A stretch of 64,000 nucleotides of DNA from Datnioides undecimradiatus (taxonomy: Eukaryota; Chordata; Actinopteri; Lobotiformes; Datnioididae), in the NCBI GenBank assembly GCA_008933995.1, contig WARS01000007.1, positions 1,552,230-1,616,229 of the forward strand, in the 5' to 3' direction. A program made the position numbers and the translations under genes. Below the pieces are notes generated by a model. That model was not told the DNA's origin. It did not search any database and saw only the letters and a program-made list of their open reading frames with translations. Below are positions 26,201-39,792 of this stretch, piece by piece (the stretch's first letter is position 1; the number at the start of each line of letters is the position of its first letter).

Positions 26201-27104
26201 TTTTATGTGTCTGAGCTGCGATGTGTGGGTTTATGAATTGTTCTTGTGGTCCCATCAAAGTGGAGAACACAGCGCTCACGCTATAAAAGGTGTCAGTCTT
26301 TTCCACAGCTGTCACAGTGTTGTGGACTTTAAAAGAGGAACATTGGACAAAATTATCCACCCGAAGCATTTTTAATGTGATCTCCAGAGGGGATTCACGC
26401 AGAGTGCACACAGTAAAAATAAGTCAGCCTAGGTTTAAAGATAAACAAACTGATGGCTTTTGGAGCCAATTAGGACATGCCCCCGTAACTGGAGTTTATT
26501 TTAACAGGCAGAAGATTCAGTGGCCCCACTCAGGGAAAAAGCCCCCGAACCTTCTTTGAAGTTCTTCTCTCTGTGGGCGGTAATGTGGCATGGCACCAAG
26601 CCAAAGCCCACAGACACAAGGGCTGAATGACGCCTGCCCAGTGTCCCCGCTGTGGCATTCATCCCATGTGCCACAATAAAGAAGCAATATGCAAAGTCAC
26701 ACACATGCATGCAAAGACAATGCACGTGCGCGATCGCGTGACAGATCAGCTAAACTGTCACATGTGCGATCTGCCAAGAATTATCTTCACTTTTTCACTG
26801 CTGTGACTTTTTGAGTGGATTTCAGTGCGCGCCCAGTTTCACGGGTGACAGTCAAAATAAATCCAGTGAATTAAGAGCGACGGCTTTCTTTTCTATTTCA
26901 TTTTATTTATAGCTTTATTGGCTCGTATTGCCTTCGTGCGAAGTTATGAGCGATGGTATCTCCGCCGGCTCCAAGTTCAAACAAGCTGTAGGAATATATG
27001 AGTGTATTTATGGATCACGTATGTAATTTATAGGCCAGTGGCTTTAGCTATGGGGCCAGTGCATGACAACACACACTGAGAACTGGTGGCAACTGGTGCT
27101 AAAT

Positions 27105-27121
27105 ACACACACACACACACA
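27105..27121. repeat. (CA)n microsatellite
   Basis: About 17 nt of CA repeat. Confidence 0.9.
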
Positions 27122-29230
27122 AAACCCATAAAAGATTCAGATAAAATAAAAACGCCTGTTGGTGTGGGCATGAGCAGGAAACAGTGGTTTCTGCTGGTTC
27201 CATGCTAGATGTGGAGGGTTTAGCCTGTGCGGCGTGTAATGCCGAGCATAACTATGTATTTCAATTCTGCCAACGACTAGGATGCTCCAGCCTGCATCAG
27301 AATGCAAACACTTTATTGCCAATATCCACTGAATCTGGGGCCCAATGCATGCATTTCACAAACTAAATATGCGCATGCACAAAAACCGCAACATGCATTC
27401 TGTTTGTCAGATGTATCAACCTGCACGTGCGTCTGACTCTGTTACTGTGGGTATGGGTATGTGCAGGAGCGTCGCTTCTGCTCCCACAATTACCCATCAC
27501 TGGATGTAGAAGCATCCTTAACCCACCTTCTGCATATCGATACTTGTACCTACTCCACCAGTCATTAGACCTGTCGGTGAGGGGAGCATCAAAGAAGAAA
27601 AAGTGCAATTTCTCCAACTGTGATACTTCAGCGAGGTTCTCAGACGGAACATCTGTCATTATGCGTCGCAGCTCCATGCAGCTGTAGCTATTTATATATA
27701 TACAGTGCCCGCACCCCTGCCTGATCAAAAATGATTAACAGCAGCATGGCAGAGCCTATGGGCGGGTTGTGTGTGGGGAAACGGTGCACACCTGGGTTTT
27801 TTTTTTGTGAGAGCACAGTTTAAACATCTGGGATCCTGTGTCTCCATCCTCTTTCTGAAGTCTCAGCAAGATCACAGAACAGTTACATTACTACAGCTGC
27901 TTCTCAACAGTGAAGCTGACGCCGTAACTTCTTGACATCGTAACATCTGCCTCCCGTCGATGTCGAACAGCCCCATAAAGGAAGACGGAACACCTGGGAG
28001 CACAGTTTCAACGACCGCTTCTCAGTTCAAATCAAATTGTGTTGAACTTTGCTCAGCTATGACCGTGAAGTCGTTTGGAGAATCGGGGCAGTTAACTGCA
28101 CTTTGTTCCTGCGGCTCCTCAGGAGATCATAGCCTTGCTCTGCTTTGAAACAACCGCTCCTCGTAATGCTGTGCCCTCTGTGTGAAAGCAATTGTTATGG
28201 TCGCTTGATGCAGGATTTTACTATTTTAGTTTGTTCCAACTGCAGCAGCGATTCACTCATCTGTCCCAAAGCGCAATGCTACACACTACCTTGAATTTTC
28301 ACCCCCAACTGGCAAAAGCTGGAGCAGATCTGAGATCTTTTTAGCCGGACGATCTTGAGGTTTTTTGTGCCTGAACCCCCCGTCAGGCTGAGCTCGGGAA
28401 TATTGTCAGAGTGAGCGCGGCGTTTTGCACGTGTGTGTTCTGTCTGTCTGTGTGATGTGTCATGCGTGCTTGCGTGCCTGACAACAAAAGCAGAACGCCT
28501 CCTCACCTGTCAAACTAACTTCTCATCCCTACAAGGCTTCAAACCATAGCTGCTTCATTTTCACATACAGGCCTGTCCCCCCTCCAGCCTGCACAACCTT
28601 CATCACCTGTTACAGTGTAGCCACCCCCCACTACCACACACACAAACAAATACATAATCAAACAAAGAACGAGGAAGGAAGTCTGGGTTTTATTTAGAAA
28701 GCCCCCTCCAGCGCCCAGTGCTACAACACCACTCTGTGAAGAGCAGTTAGTGTGACAGCACACAAGCGTAACCTGAGAAAAGAGGAGAAGTACCAGAAGG
28801 GAAGAAGGGGTAGGCTGTTTGCGAGCATGAGTGCGTGTGCGTGTTGCACCTGCAGAAAGACATGAGCCGCCTGGATTTGTGCCGTTTCATTAGGAGGAGA
28901 AGCCGAGAGGAGCTGTGCTGGTCCGACGGCAATAAAACTGCTGCAAAGGAGCAGCAGGCCCACTGTGGATCAGCTGATCCCTGCACAGTCAGACGCTGAA
29001 ACCTGCAGTAGTGTGTTCAGAGCACAGCAAAGTCAAACTTCAAGGCTGAAGAATGGGAAGTTAAATTGGGCAAAATGAGGTGCAGGGGGAGTTTGCCTGC
29101 TTTGCTGTTTGACTCGGCTGTAGCCAGGAAACGAAGTCAAAGTTCAACGTCTGGTAAATATTTCTGGCCTGGGAGTAAAACAGGGTGCTGAGACACAACC
29201 ACGCCCCCACACTGACACAGGCAGCTCGTC

Positions 29231-29272
29231 CATATATGTATGTATGCACATGTATGTGCATGTATGTGCATG
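29231..29272 (+). repeat. Short tandem repeat of an 'ATGTATGTGC' unit
   Basis: About 42 nt built from 'TATGTATG' and two to three copies of 'ATGTATGTGC'. It is alternating purine-pyrimidine in most steps. Confidence 0.7.
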
Positions 29273-29810
29273 AGCCAGTCTACTTCCTGGCCTTACAGTA
29301 ACTTTCTATGTCTGCATTCCATATGCATCTCTTTCTGCATGCTGGATACCAGCGGGATGGTGGCGTGTGTGTTTTCACCCCCTGCGGATAAAGCCCTGAT
29401 GTTATATGGTAATAAAATGTTGCACAGCACAGTCCAGCTGCACGGCTAAGTGTGAAACTGTATGCCAGGAGAATTCCAGTTGGTAGTAGGAGAGAAATCC
29501 AAGTGGAGTTCACGTTACACTCGTGACAGTCTGGTGGCCGGGGAGAAATGCTGAAGTTCAATAACTGTTGTTTTTTTAAACAGTGTCCTTGGGGGTTAAA
29601 ACAGCACAGCTGAAATAACTCATTAAGCTCTTAAATATATGTGCACATATAATGTAAAGAGGTAAAAATGGAACATAATTCAGCAGCAGAGGTTGGGATT
29701 CATGCAGCATTTGTCCAGGGTATAGTAACAGTCTGCCAATAGCTGTAAGGTCAGACTTAAAAAAAACCCTAAAAAGCTATCATAAAGAAAGTTTTGTCAC
29801 AACAATCAGT

Positions 29811-29836
29811 TCTCTCTCTCTCTATATATATATATT
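29811..29836 (+). repeat. Compound (TC)n(TA)n microsatellite
   Basis: TC dinucleotides switch to TA dinucleotides without an interruption. Confidence 0.85.
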
Positions 29837-30488
29837 ATTTTGTATCATCTGGGAACACCTCTGCTGGCTCCTGTCACATGTCAGGAAGCCACAACACACC
29901 TGTAAAAGGCTGCCAAAACCAGCCGCACAACCAACCCACCAATCGACAACCACAGCTGCGTGGTCACATAATTACATTCACATAAACTGCGTGCATGGTA
30001 AAATATATACAGTACACATTAATAAATCATGACCGTACAGATTTCTTGTAGTTGCCTTGGGGCACACATTTCTTATCTAGCCAAATCTGCCTGACAACTG
30101 CACAGAAGATTACAAAAGTAAAGATTTCGAGTGAGCCAGTGTTCACGGGGACAAAGATAGAGAAAGCCAGATAAAGGAATAGAAAGCCCTACAGTGCTGG
30201 AATATAATGAATATGTTTTTATCATGCTGACAAAATCTGATAGGACCACAAGATAGGAGCGGGGAGAAGTCGAAGAAGTCTAACTGTGTCTGTGGAGCTA
30301 CAGGGTTTTAGTTCACCTCAGCTGTACTTCAAACAATAGCGCAGGTGTAAGCAAGCACAGCTATACAGAGCGTCTGGCTGGTGGAGTAAAAATGCACCTT
30401 CATTCTAATTTTACATGCATTAAATATGCATTAGGCATCGCAACGCTCTCCAACAACCATACTTTGATAAAGACAATAGCAGCAAGTG

Positions 30489-30520
30489 CACACACACACA
30501 CACACACACGCACACACACA
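30489..30520. repeat. (CA)n microsatellite with one interruption
   Basis: 32 nt of CA repeat broken once by a G (CACG). Confidence 0.93.
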
Positions 30521-31359
30521 GGAAGAATGCAAGGTATATAATGTTGCCTTGGAAAGCATTGGTCAATTAAGAAATCAGTTGCCTGAGGGAAAACAAATCA
30601 ACTTTTTAAAAAAATCTATAGCTTATTATCATTAAAAATGGCTTTTATTGGCTGCAGTCTGGAAGCATTTGCAGCCTCTCTTTATCCTACTTCATTAAAA
30701 CGTTAAAATGTTCAGCTAAAATTTGCAAAAGAACACCACAGGCCAATAATCACTAATCCTTATTTTGTATGGACATATCATAGAACAAATAATGAATCAA
30801 TTAATTGGATGAAAAACAAATTTTAATTGAATTTTGATTTAAAGCTACCATGCGAGTCTTTTGTCTCCCCCTGCTGGTAGAGATGGTAATAACACAAAAC
30901 ATGTGTAACTGCAATCTCCATGCTGCTTCTTGCTGTAGTCTGCTCTGCAGCTACAGCTGTTCCGCCCTTCATTTCTGTTGAACCACTCTTTAGTGGGTGA
31001 TGTATAAGTCATCTCTACCAGTGCTCCACTGTGGGAATGTGACAGCATACGGCAGATTTTAAAAAAACTGTGTATACACAGAGTGATTTATCTTCTGATG
31101 ATCGGCTTAATCAGCATTAAGTGAACTCGTTTGGCTGCAACGTTGCAAACTTTAACTCATTTGTAAAAGTCCTGCTCCGTGGCTTTGAACGATGAGGAAA
31201 CAATCATTCGTATGCAGCGCAAGTTGTCTACAAATTTGATCTGGTCGGTAAAGTAGCTACTGAGTACTGTAGCTCCCTGATCCTGCATTCGGGACCAGAT
31301 GACAAGCTAAACCGTCAAAATCAAGACACATTTTTGGGCTGGTGAATATGAAAAATTGC

Positions 31360-31378
31360 AAAAAAAAAAAAAAAAAAA
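31360..31378 (+). repeat. Poly-A run
   Basis: 19 consecutive A residues. No retroelement 3' end was recognised upstream of it. Confidence 0.93.
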
Positions 31379-33677
31379 TCAAAAACAGCTTCCGTGTGTG
31401 TTCGTTCCAGAAGCGTGTGCAAAGTTGGGCATTGAGTGCAATTTCCCTCTCAGGGTGCCGTGCTCCTGTTAACACTTACATCTGTTTGTCTTGTCACTTC
31501 GCTGCAGACACTCTGCCCTGCCCAGGCTGAACACGGAGCCTCACAGGCCGCTGTGCGCTATTTATTCACTGGGTGCAGCTTCACTTGTGTGCCCGTAGTA
31601 ATGAATGTGATGTCTCAAAGCAACCCTGGATTACAGGCAGGCTGTCAGCTCTGAGGATTTGTTTTGCACGCACGAGTTTAATAAATGTCACGTCATGTAA
31701 AATAAAATCAATACGCAGCCACAGCCTGCCTTAAATGCTCAGATTTCGAACTATAGCACGCCGTCTATGTCTGCATAGAAATGAATGTACGAGTCTCTGG
31801 GCACCTTAAGATTTCAATACAATTCACTGTGCTGCGATTAGAAACCCAGCAGAAGCCAAACTCGCAGGCTGTGGTTGAGGTTGAGTGTGTGAGAAAGTCA
31901 GCATATTCTCCAACAGTGTGAATATTCAAATAGACAAAAAAAACCCTGAGCTGCTTTGACACTTGCTCGAGGGTTCTCTGCTTGGCATCAACAGCTCCTC
32001 TAGCTCCAGGTGGAAAATTGTAATGTGAATGTTAGTTGTATTGCTGAAATATTTGATCTCTCCGTGACCCAGTTTGCACACTGTATGGCTCTTATCCAGC
32101 TCCTTTCTTCCCCCGTCAATTTGAAAAATCCTAAAATGTGTCCATTTGGATGGCAGGAAAATCCAGAATGACAGCTCAGACTCGGCCAGAAAGGAGCAGC
32201 ATCAGACGCTCTTCTGCGCACACAGGATGATCACAAAGGGAATAATGAAATGTTAATTTATCTACATCGTTTATATTCAAATCTGAGTCAGAGCGTATGC
32301 ATGACGCCTATGCGCAGAGTGTTTTCATCAGCAGGGATAATAAAGAATAAAGTGTTTGGGGGAGCCATAGAGCACTTATCGGGATCAGTTAATTAAACTT
32401 AGTTGAACTAAATGAGATAAAGGAGCAGAATGGCTGTCCTCCATTATTATTACATTCATCAGGATCAGTTAAACAAGACTTTATGGTGTATTAGAATAAT
32501 CAGAAAGACCGAGGTGAGCAGTTGGCTGCTTGGGGAGCTCTCTGGAATCAGATTGAGGAGTTCTCTACACCAAAGCGCATATTGATTAAAATAGAAACAC
32601 AATGTAAAATCCTTTTTTTTTTTCCCCAATATGCAGCAAAGACGAGCGTTTCAGACTCTGAGACCAGTCCCTGAACTCAATGGGGGTCAAAATGATATTG
32701 TGTCAATATAGATTTTTTTGTGTCGGGTGGGTTCAGTAACCTGATGTGTGTGATGTGTGTCCTAGCTGACCTGATATCATCACAGGAGAACAATAATGCG
32801 TTTGACAGGAGAAGAAGAGGGAGGAAAAATGTACATTCAGAGATTTTCCTGGCTCAGAATGGATCTTTGAGGGGTGACTACAGACTACAGCAAGCATCGG
32901 TCCGTGTACAATAAAGGCAATGAGTCTGTGTTACCTTATTTGACAGAAATCTATGGGTTCTCCTGTTACAGCCGGCTGTCGGATAAGTACTCTGTGGTTG
33001 TAATTCAGGGTTTTTAAGATCGTCCCCGTAGAAAGCAGCACTGGCTTCACAGCGGAGTGCTATGGATGGGTCTTTAATAATTGCGTCTCGGACCTGCTCA
33101 GAGCCTGTGTTTTGTTTTTCTTTTGAAAATGAACAGATGTGCGTCATGTTCAGATACTATATGTGTTCTTCTGGTCACACAGCGTGTAGACACCTGTCTC
33201 CACACAGTACGTACATTCTGGTGACGCACTGCGAGTGACTCCCGTTCTTTAGTCATGATCCTGAACTCCGATGTCATTTCTACTTTATTCAAGTGGAGTT
33301 TACAGTACTCGGAAAAGCAGCCTGATCACCAAATTACTTTTGTGGAGGATATGTAATTAGTTTAATTGTCACTTAGGGAAAAACATACTGGGAAATAACT
33401 CTTTTTGTTTGTCTCCCATAGGCTGGAGAAAGAAAAAACACTGCAAATACCTAATGAGCCAATGAATAATTGCCGAGCTAATGGGCACCTCAAGATACAA
33501 TCTTGAATGTAACAGTCTCCCTCCAAATTAATGGAGCTGTGTATTATGCGGTGGGACAAAGTGATTCTACTCTCAGTAGCAAAGTCTGATTTCTATGCGC
33601 TAATGCTTATTACATCCAAGCTTTTGTTATAATTCTAATAAACACTGGCAGAACATCCAATGTCTCCCAGTTGTGCA

Positions 33678-33698
33678 GTCTGTCTGTCTGTCTGTCTC
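33678..33698 (+). repeat. (GTCT)n microsatellite
   Basis: About five copies of a GTCT tetranucleotide. Confidence 0.88.
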
Positions 33699-36603
33699 CC
33701 TCTTTCGTCATTTCACTTCGACACACAGGCAAACTTAATTCCAAAGCACACATCAAACGATCCCGCAGAAGCAGTTTTCCTTTTCTTCCCATTCTTTTTT
33801 TCAGTTGATATGAAATAAACTAAAAGCCGGCAGTACCCGCCACTCCAGTGCCAATGTCAGCGATGACAATCAGTATGCATCTTTCTCCAGAAAAGCAGCA
33901 ACCTCCCCCCCCCCCATCACTGCACGCGCACAAACACACATGCATACTGTATTCGTTACAACCCTGCCAGTTTCTGAAGGCAAACTTCAGAGGAGCTCTG
34001 CTGTTGCTTTGGGGTTTCCTCCAGTTCAGTTGCAGGGCCTGTGGATTATTTTAACTTTAGCATGCAAGCAGCACAACTCCAGAAACCACCATAATTACAA
34101 GATTTGGTCAGTCCTTTGAATAGCTTTGGCAAGGCAAACCTTGCTCTGGTGTATAACTATAAGTGGGCGGGATCCCTCAGTTAAAATAGGACAGCCACAC
34201 GGAGTTGATTTGGGGTTTTCTACATGGGGAGCCTGAGAGTGAGCCGGCTTACTTCTAACCCACAGTTACAGTAAGTCATGTCATCAGTAAGAGCCAAAGG
34301 GAGCGCGAATCACATGCAGCTGAGGAAAACAGTAATTCCTGCTTAACAGCTTACACAGCTCGGTCCATTACTTCTCTAAACTCACCTACTCTGATGTTTG
34401 GCTGTGCCAAAACTCTGTGTGTCAATGGGATTTAATGTTGTGTACAAACCAAAGCAGAAATGTGCACTTTTTTCATATTTCATAAAGCCATGCATAAGCA
34501 TGGTCCATATAAAAAAAACTTGGCATATGTGCAAAAACCTGGTTTCCACTCTCACAGTCATAAATGGACGTATCTGCCCTCAATCGACGGTTTGCAGATA
34601 ACATGTCCCTTTCTGGCCCTCCAGTCTCTCAATGAAACACAATTTCACAGTATTGCATTGGCTAAGCCCTCAATCAGCTCCAGAGCAACAATCCCTATGT
34701 CTGACTGTGGCCAGGGCCCCATAGGGCACTGTTTTCATGGTGCTGCTGGTCCTGACCTTGAAATTTGCTTTTCCTGTCTGCGTGGTATTTTGGTGCCCAG
34801 AGCAGAGCGCAGGTGGAATAATTGGCACAAACAGGTGGGTGGTTCCCTCAGAAGAGGCAGCTGTTGGTATTTTGGTAGAAATTGAGATAAGACGTCGCAG
34901 AACCACGTCTGTTTGTGGTGCAGAGTCAATCTTCTGCCAATTTAGTGATTTCGAACAAACCAAACACTTGCCACATATGCCGGAATAATGCTTAAATGGA
35001 ATTAAACTATTTAAATTAAAACCGTCAACAGGCAGACGCATGACGCAGACAATTAAGCAAAATTAGTATCTATGGGTTAATATGAGCGGTTCACAATCCC
35101 TGCAGCCATCTAAAGAAAGCAGGACTAATCCATGTAATAAATCTGTACCATGCAACCTGAACAGTGCTGCCACGGTCGGTATGAAATCATATAATCATCA
35201 CTTAACTTTTATTCCATCACCTAACTCGACTTATGAGTGTTGAGACAAAGACCTAACACTTCTGCGCTGGTTGTTGTGCTTGTGTGATGAAATTGAGTGG
35301 ACAACAGCCCTAAGAATATGCATTTTAATACGTGTAGCTCTATTGTAAAGCACTTGGTTGGTCTGGAAAAAGCAACATTTATCCGTCTGGTCTTTTATTG
35401 TTGACCACAACAAAGACCTTTGTCCTGCGACCGCAGATCATTCTTCTGGCCTGTTTCAATCTGAAGTTGCGCATGTGGGGCCAAAACTCTCGAGACTCAT
35501 TTCACAATTTCATTTATTCCAGGATCAGCTACAGTAAATCGAGTTTTGTATTCATGCTGTCAAACTTTATCTGGAAATCGATGTGTTGTCATTGTCTGAA
35601 GGTGTCATGGAGAAGTCTCGCAGCTGCCGCGCATCAGTCCCAAACCGCCATGCGCAGTGGCAGCCAATGAGGTGTCAGGGCTCTTGAGACCCTTGTTGAA
35701 TTGGTTTCTGAGGAAATCATAAACTCCTCAGTGATGCTGACAGTCTTCTCAGAAACTTGCATGTCTCTGGAGAACTTTTTACGGGTAACAAGGCTGAGGT
35801 GACAGGCTGGATAGACGCAGACTGAAGGACTGGTTTCCCTCTTCCTGAGAAGCTGAGGATGTGCTATATATTACATGCCGAACATTCGCTCTCTGTCAAT
35901 CGTTACGGAGAAATGCACTCTCCCCGACATTCAAGGCCTCTCCCACATGACATTGTTCCTGAAATAATCTCCTTGCCCTGAATACGAGTCCCACGATGCA
36001 TTTCTGCAGACGGAGGGTCACACAGTTTGATGGAAGTGGGACAGCGGTGCTAAAAGTATCTTAATGACCCAGGCCGAGAATGTAGTAGCAGATTTACAGG
36101 GAAACTAGCATCCAGAGTGTTTTTCTGCCACAGTTAAACAATCCCGCATACCTTGTGACTCTTTATTGCTAAGAATCAATCAATCAATCAGTTTCTGACA
36201 GGTTTAGGCTTAAAAACTACTTCTTATTTCATGTTCTACCTCTTCATTAAGCACAAGCTTTGGCTTTTTTGTCGCTTAGTTATTGCAGCACAAGAATCAT
36301 CACATCGCACTTTCCTCTGACTGTTACTGCATCCCGTTTTCTATTTGAGTCTCCTGTATCCCTGGGCCTCTGGGTGTAATCACAAGAACAATGATGTGCT
36401 GGTAGAAAGAAAGCCTCCCACTTAAAGTGCAGGAGGAAAATGGGAGGAAAGAGACTGAAAGGATTTAATATAAGGCTGTGGAAATGTACACATATTTCAG
36501 GCAAACATGGTACTAATGAGGGTAGCGGTACTGTTGGCTGCCAGACTGGTTATATGACAAACAGGGCTTGGAATTGAAATGATTTCCCTATTATACCCTT
36601 CAG

Positions 36604-36620
36604 AAAAAAAAAAAAAAAAA
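36604..36620 (+). repeat. Poly-A run
   Basis: 17 consecutive A residues, about 180 bp before the foldback element that starts at 36799. Confidence 0.93.
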
Positions 36621-36798
36621 CTGAATTATTAAAATGAACATTTTCCATCTTGCGTTCCTGAACCATTGTCGGGCGAAGGACGGAGGATTAATGATACTTG
36701 AAGAAAATGAGTTGGGATTCAAACAGCAGAGAGTGAGTGGATATTCTTTTCCTGCACATTTGAAGCTGAAGCCTCTGTTAGTCATTTTGATGGTTCTC

Positions 36799-37272
36799 TA
36801 AAAGGGACAGTTCGGGTGTTTTGAAGTGGGGTTGTATGAGGTACTTACAAGGTATCATAGTCGGTGTATTACTCCCAGAAGATGGTTGCTGGTAAACTCA
36901 GTTTAGAGAAGCAACTCTTTAAAACACCAAAGTGACACAATTACACAAACACTAACAAACAGCGGTAGACCAGCAACTCGTAAAATCAGCTTCAGTTCAG
37001 TTTCATCAGAGAGGGGAATCTGAAAACAAGATAAAGCAGTGAAAATATTCTAAATATGATGTGCATTTAGACCGATACTGATTTTTTTTTTTTTCTGGTG
37101 TCTAAAATACATTTTTCTGCTGACCCCATCCACAGCTGTACATTGATTAGCTTCCTACACCAGTACTACTGCAATTTCTCCAAACTGAAGCCGTTTTCAT
37201 CATCTATGTAGGCAGCACACCAACGATGCAAGTACCTCACCTTGCTTCAAAAAACCCAAACTATACCTTTAA
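36799..37272. mobile_element. Foldback/MITE-like element with 28-bp inverted ends
   Basis: The left end (36799-36826) reads 'TAAAAGGGACAGTTCGGGTG' then TTTTGAAG. The right end (37245-37272), reverse complemented, reads 'TTAAAGGTATAGTTTGGGTT' then TTTTGAAG; about 21 of 28 bases agree. Inside the left end are 'GTGGGGTTGTATGAGGTACTTAC' and 'GTCGGTGTATTACTC', mirrored near the right end by 'GCAAGTACCTCACC'. I recall this 'cagttcgggtgttttgaagtggggttgtatgaggtactta' motif as the terminus of an abundant percomorph non-autonomous DNA element of about 500 bp. No coding capacity. Confidence 0.78.
37082..37094 (+). repeat. Poly-T run within the foldback element
   Basis: 13 consecutive T residues in the middle of the element at 36799-37272. 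Confidence 0.85.
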
Positions 37273-39792
37273 GACTTATTATTGACCCCACTTCTGAACA
37301 TACGTACTTTTTTTTTTTTCCCTCCAGCAACCGTAGAAGTTTTAATGTCAAATAACAAATCTGATCTGATTAGCAAATCCACAGCAAACTGAGGGAATTC
37401 ATCTTTAAGTGATCAGAAACAAGACCCTGGTGGGGGTCATTATTATTAAAATAGCAGTTTTGTTCCACAGCATCTGACTTTATAACCCTTTCAGCCCCGG
37501 GTCAAACACTGTTTTTTGTCCCCCTCAAAGCATCTTATTAGCTTCAAATATAGATGTATCGCATATTGTTTTTACTGCAACAACCATGAATATTTGGCAA
37601 TAAGAAAATGATTTGAACCAGTTACAGGCTATAATGTGACCACTTGCAGCTGCGGATTAGCAACGTGGCCCACGCCTATTTATGTCACGCTCATCGCTGG
37701 CTATGAGTCCAAACGGCAGTCTGAGCAGTGTTAAAGCTGCAGTGTCAAAGGGGAGAGTTGGTGTGTCAGATCAGGAGGACGTGCTGGTTGTTTTCTCCAG
37801 GGCACCGTGAATTCATCCCCCAGAGTCAGACTGTCAACGCTGTGTTGCACCGCACTGTGCTGAGCCCTCTGAGGGAGGACACTGGGCACAAATGACTTGA
37901 ACTGCAGCACGCTGGCGCTTGGTTTCTCCATCATGACAACACGTTTTGCTCGAATCAAACCGTATCAGTAACTTGCTGGTTTCAAAGGGGTCAGGGTTTA
38001 CTCGATAAAGCATGGGAGGAAAAAACACAGGCAGCTATGTAATGAACTCTGTATTGCCTTGTCGCCCATTGAGAAAAAAGGCACGCAGCCAAAAGCGATG
38101 CATAATGACCACTGATATGTTAGCTGACAGCGAGACAGACTAATCGGTTTGTGAACACACTTCACTTTAACAGGCAGACATTGGCGGCGAGGCATAGAGA
38201 CATAAAGTGGGTAAATATGCCAAGAACTTAACAATACTTGAACAAAACCAACGATGACAACGGTGACAGTGTCAGTTAAAACTAAGCCAATAAAACTTCC
38301 AATATAATTAAATAGCACAGGGCAGATGGGCCTAAACCTTCCCTCATATTCTGGAAAATGATTTGTTTTTGGTTTTCGTCGCTGCTCCTTGACACAATTT
38401 CAGCACCTGATGGGAACTCATCATTGAAGTCTAGCAGGGAGGGAGAGCGAGTAGCAGAAGCGCGAGAGCAGAAGGAGGGCGCCTACCGCTCTGGAGGAAT
38501 TGATGCCAGATGGCGGCGTCGTTGAAGAAATTAAACGGGAAAATGTGAGTGAGAAGTGGACTGGCGCGGCGTGCTCGTCCTTGCTCGCACTCGCAAACAT
38601 ACACACACGGACAAAGTCTGTAAGGTTTCAGGATCAGCGGTTGTGTTTCTTTAATGTATATCATTCCACAGGTGGCTGAATGTAGGGCAATTTCGGTCTT
38701 TTGTCAGCGGCTAATGCGGCCAGCTCGCCGCTGCCGATCAAAAGGGAAGCCCTAAATGTTCAGGTGAATCGCTCCTTCGGGAAGAATGTGGTTCTGTTTC
38801 AGCGGAGGAAATACTCCTTATGAGAAACATTATACGATGAGCAGAAAACACAGAGCGTATTACGTTTTAGTTGTTATGACTCAGTTCCCTCAAGTCCTGA
38901 AATTGCACATCGGCGCTATGCAGTGATATATCAAACTGGATAGCGGCAAAGCTCTAAAATGAATACCTCTGATCTGTGCTTGAGTGCGCAGTTCAGTTAC
39001 TTAAGGACTCAGTGCGTGGTCCTTCAGAAGACACACACCATACATAACATTCACAATCTCAACTGCCAACTGTCACGTGCCAAGTGATGGATCGCCATGG
39101 CAATGTTAGTGCAAAGGGACAGCATAGGAGCAGTGATACCGTGAAGATCAGAGGACTGCTTTCTGGTGAGACGCTTGTTTTTGGGTTTCAGGCCCTGAGC
39201 AGCAGCAATCAGGCACACACGGAAAAACACACACGCACACAAATACATACATCTGATCGCAATAACCTTTGCAGCGACGCAGGGAGATGCTTTCTGTGGT
39301 TCCCTGCTAGCATGTCAGTGACAGGAAATCAGTCACTGGCCAACTAATCATCATCTACACGGATACCTCCCTGTCCGTCATGATGAACTCGGTCTAGATA
39401 AAATTGTCTTTGCTGTTGGTGATCAAACATGAGGATCTCTGTGTTTGCAATGAATAGAAGGAAACTCTTAATCTCTCTGCTGATGGAAAACTGTATGATC
39501 AAATTTGTATTTTTCCACTCTATCATGAGTATCCTCTTCCAAAAGGGGGCTGCAGCGGGCTCTACTTCAGACAAGCCTTCCCCCGTAGCAGGGCTTTTAT
39601 GGGGCTGTATGGTATGGTCATTTATTTTAGTGGAATGGCTCTGAACCTTTTTCCTTAACTTATTCAACTTCTCTCACCCCTGTGATCTCCAGAGTCACAT
39701 GCGCTCCTTGAGCAGACAGGAGGATACCCCTCACCCTGGAGCTTCAAGAGCTTCTCCAAAGACATCCCATTTCTTTGCCTGCTCTTAAGGAC

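Noticed and set aside
34460-35041. Overlapping frames of 141 codons (+) and 123 codons (-)
   Set aside because: Neither has a recognisable domain or convincing splice sites.
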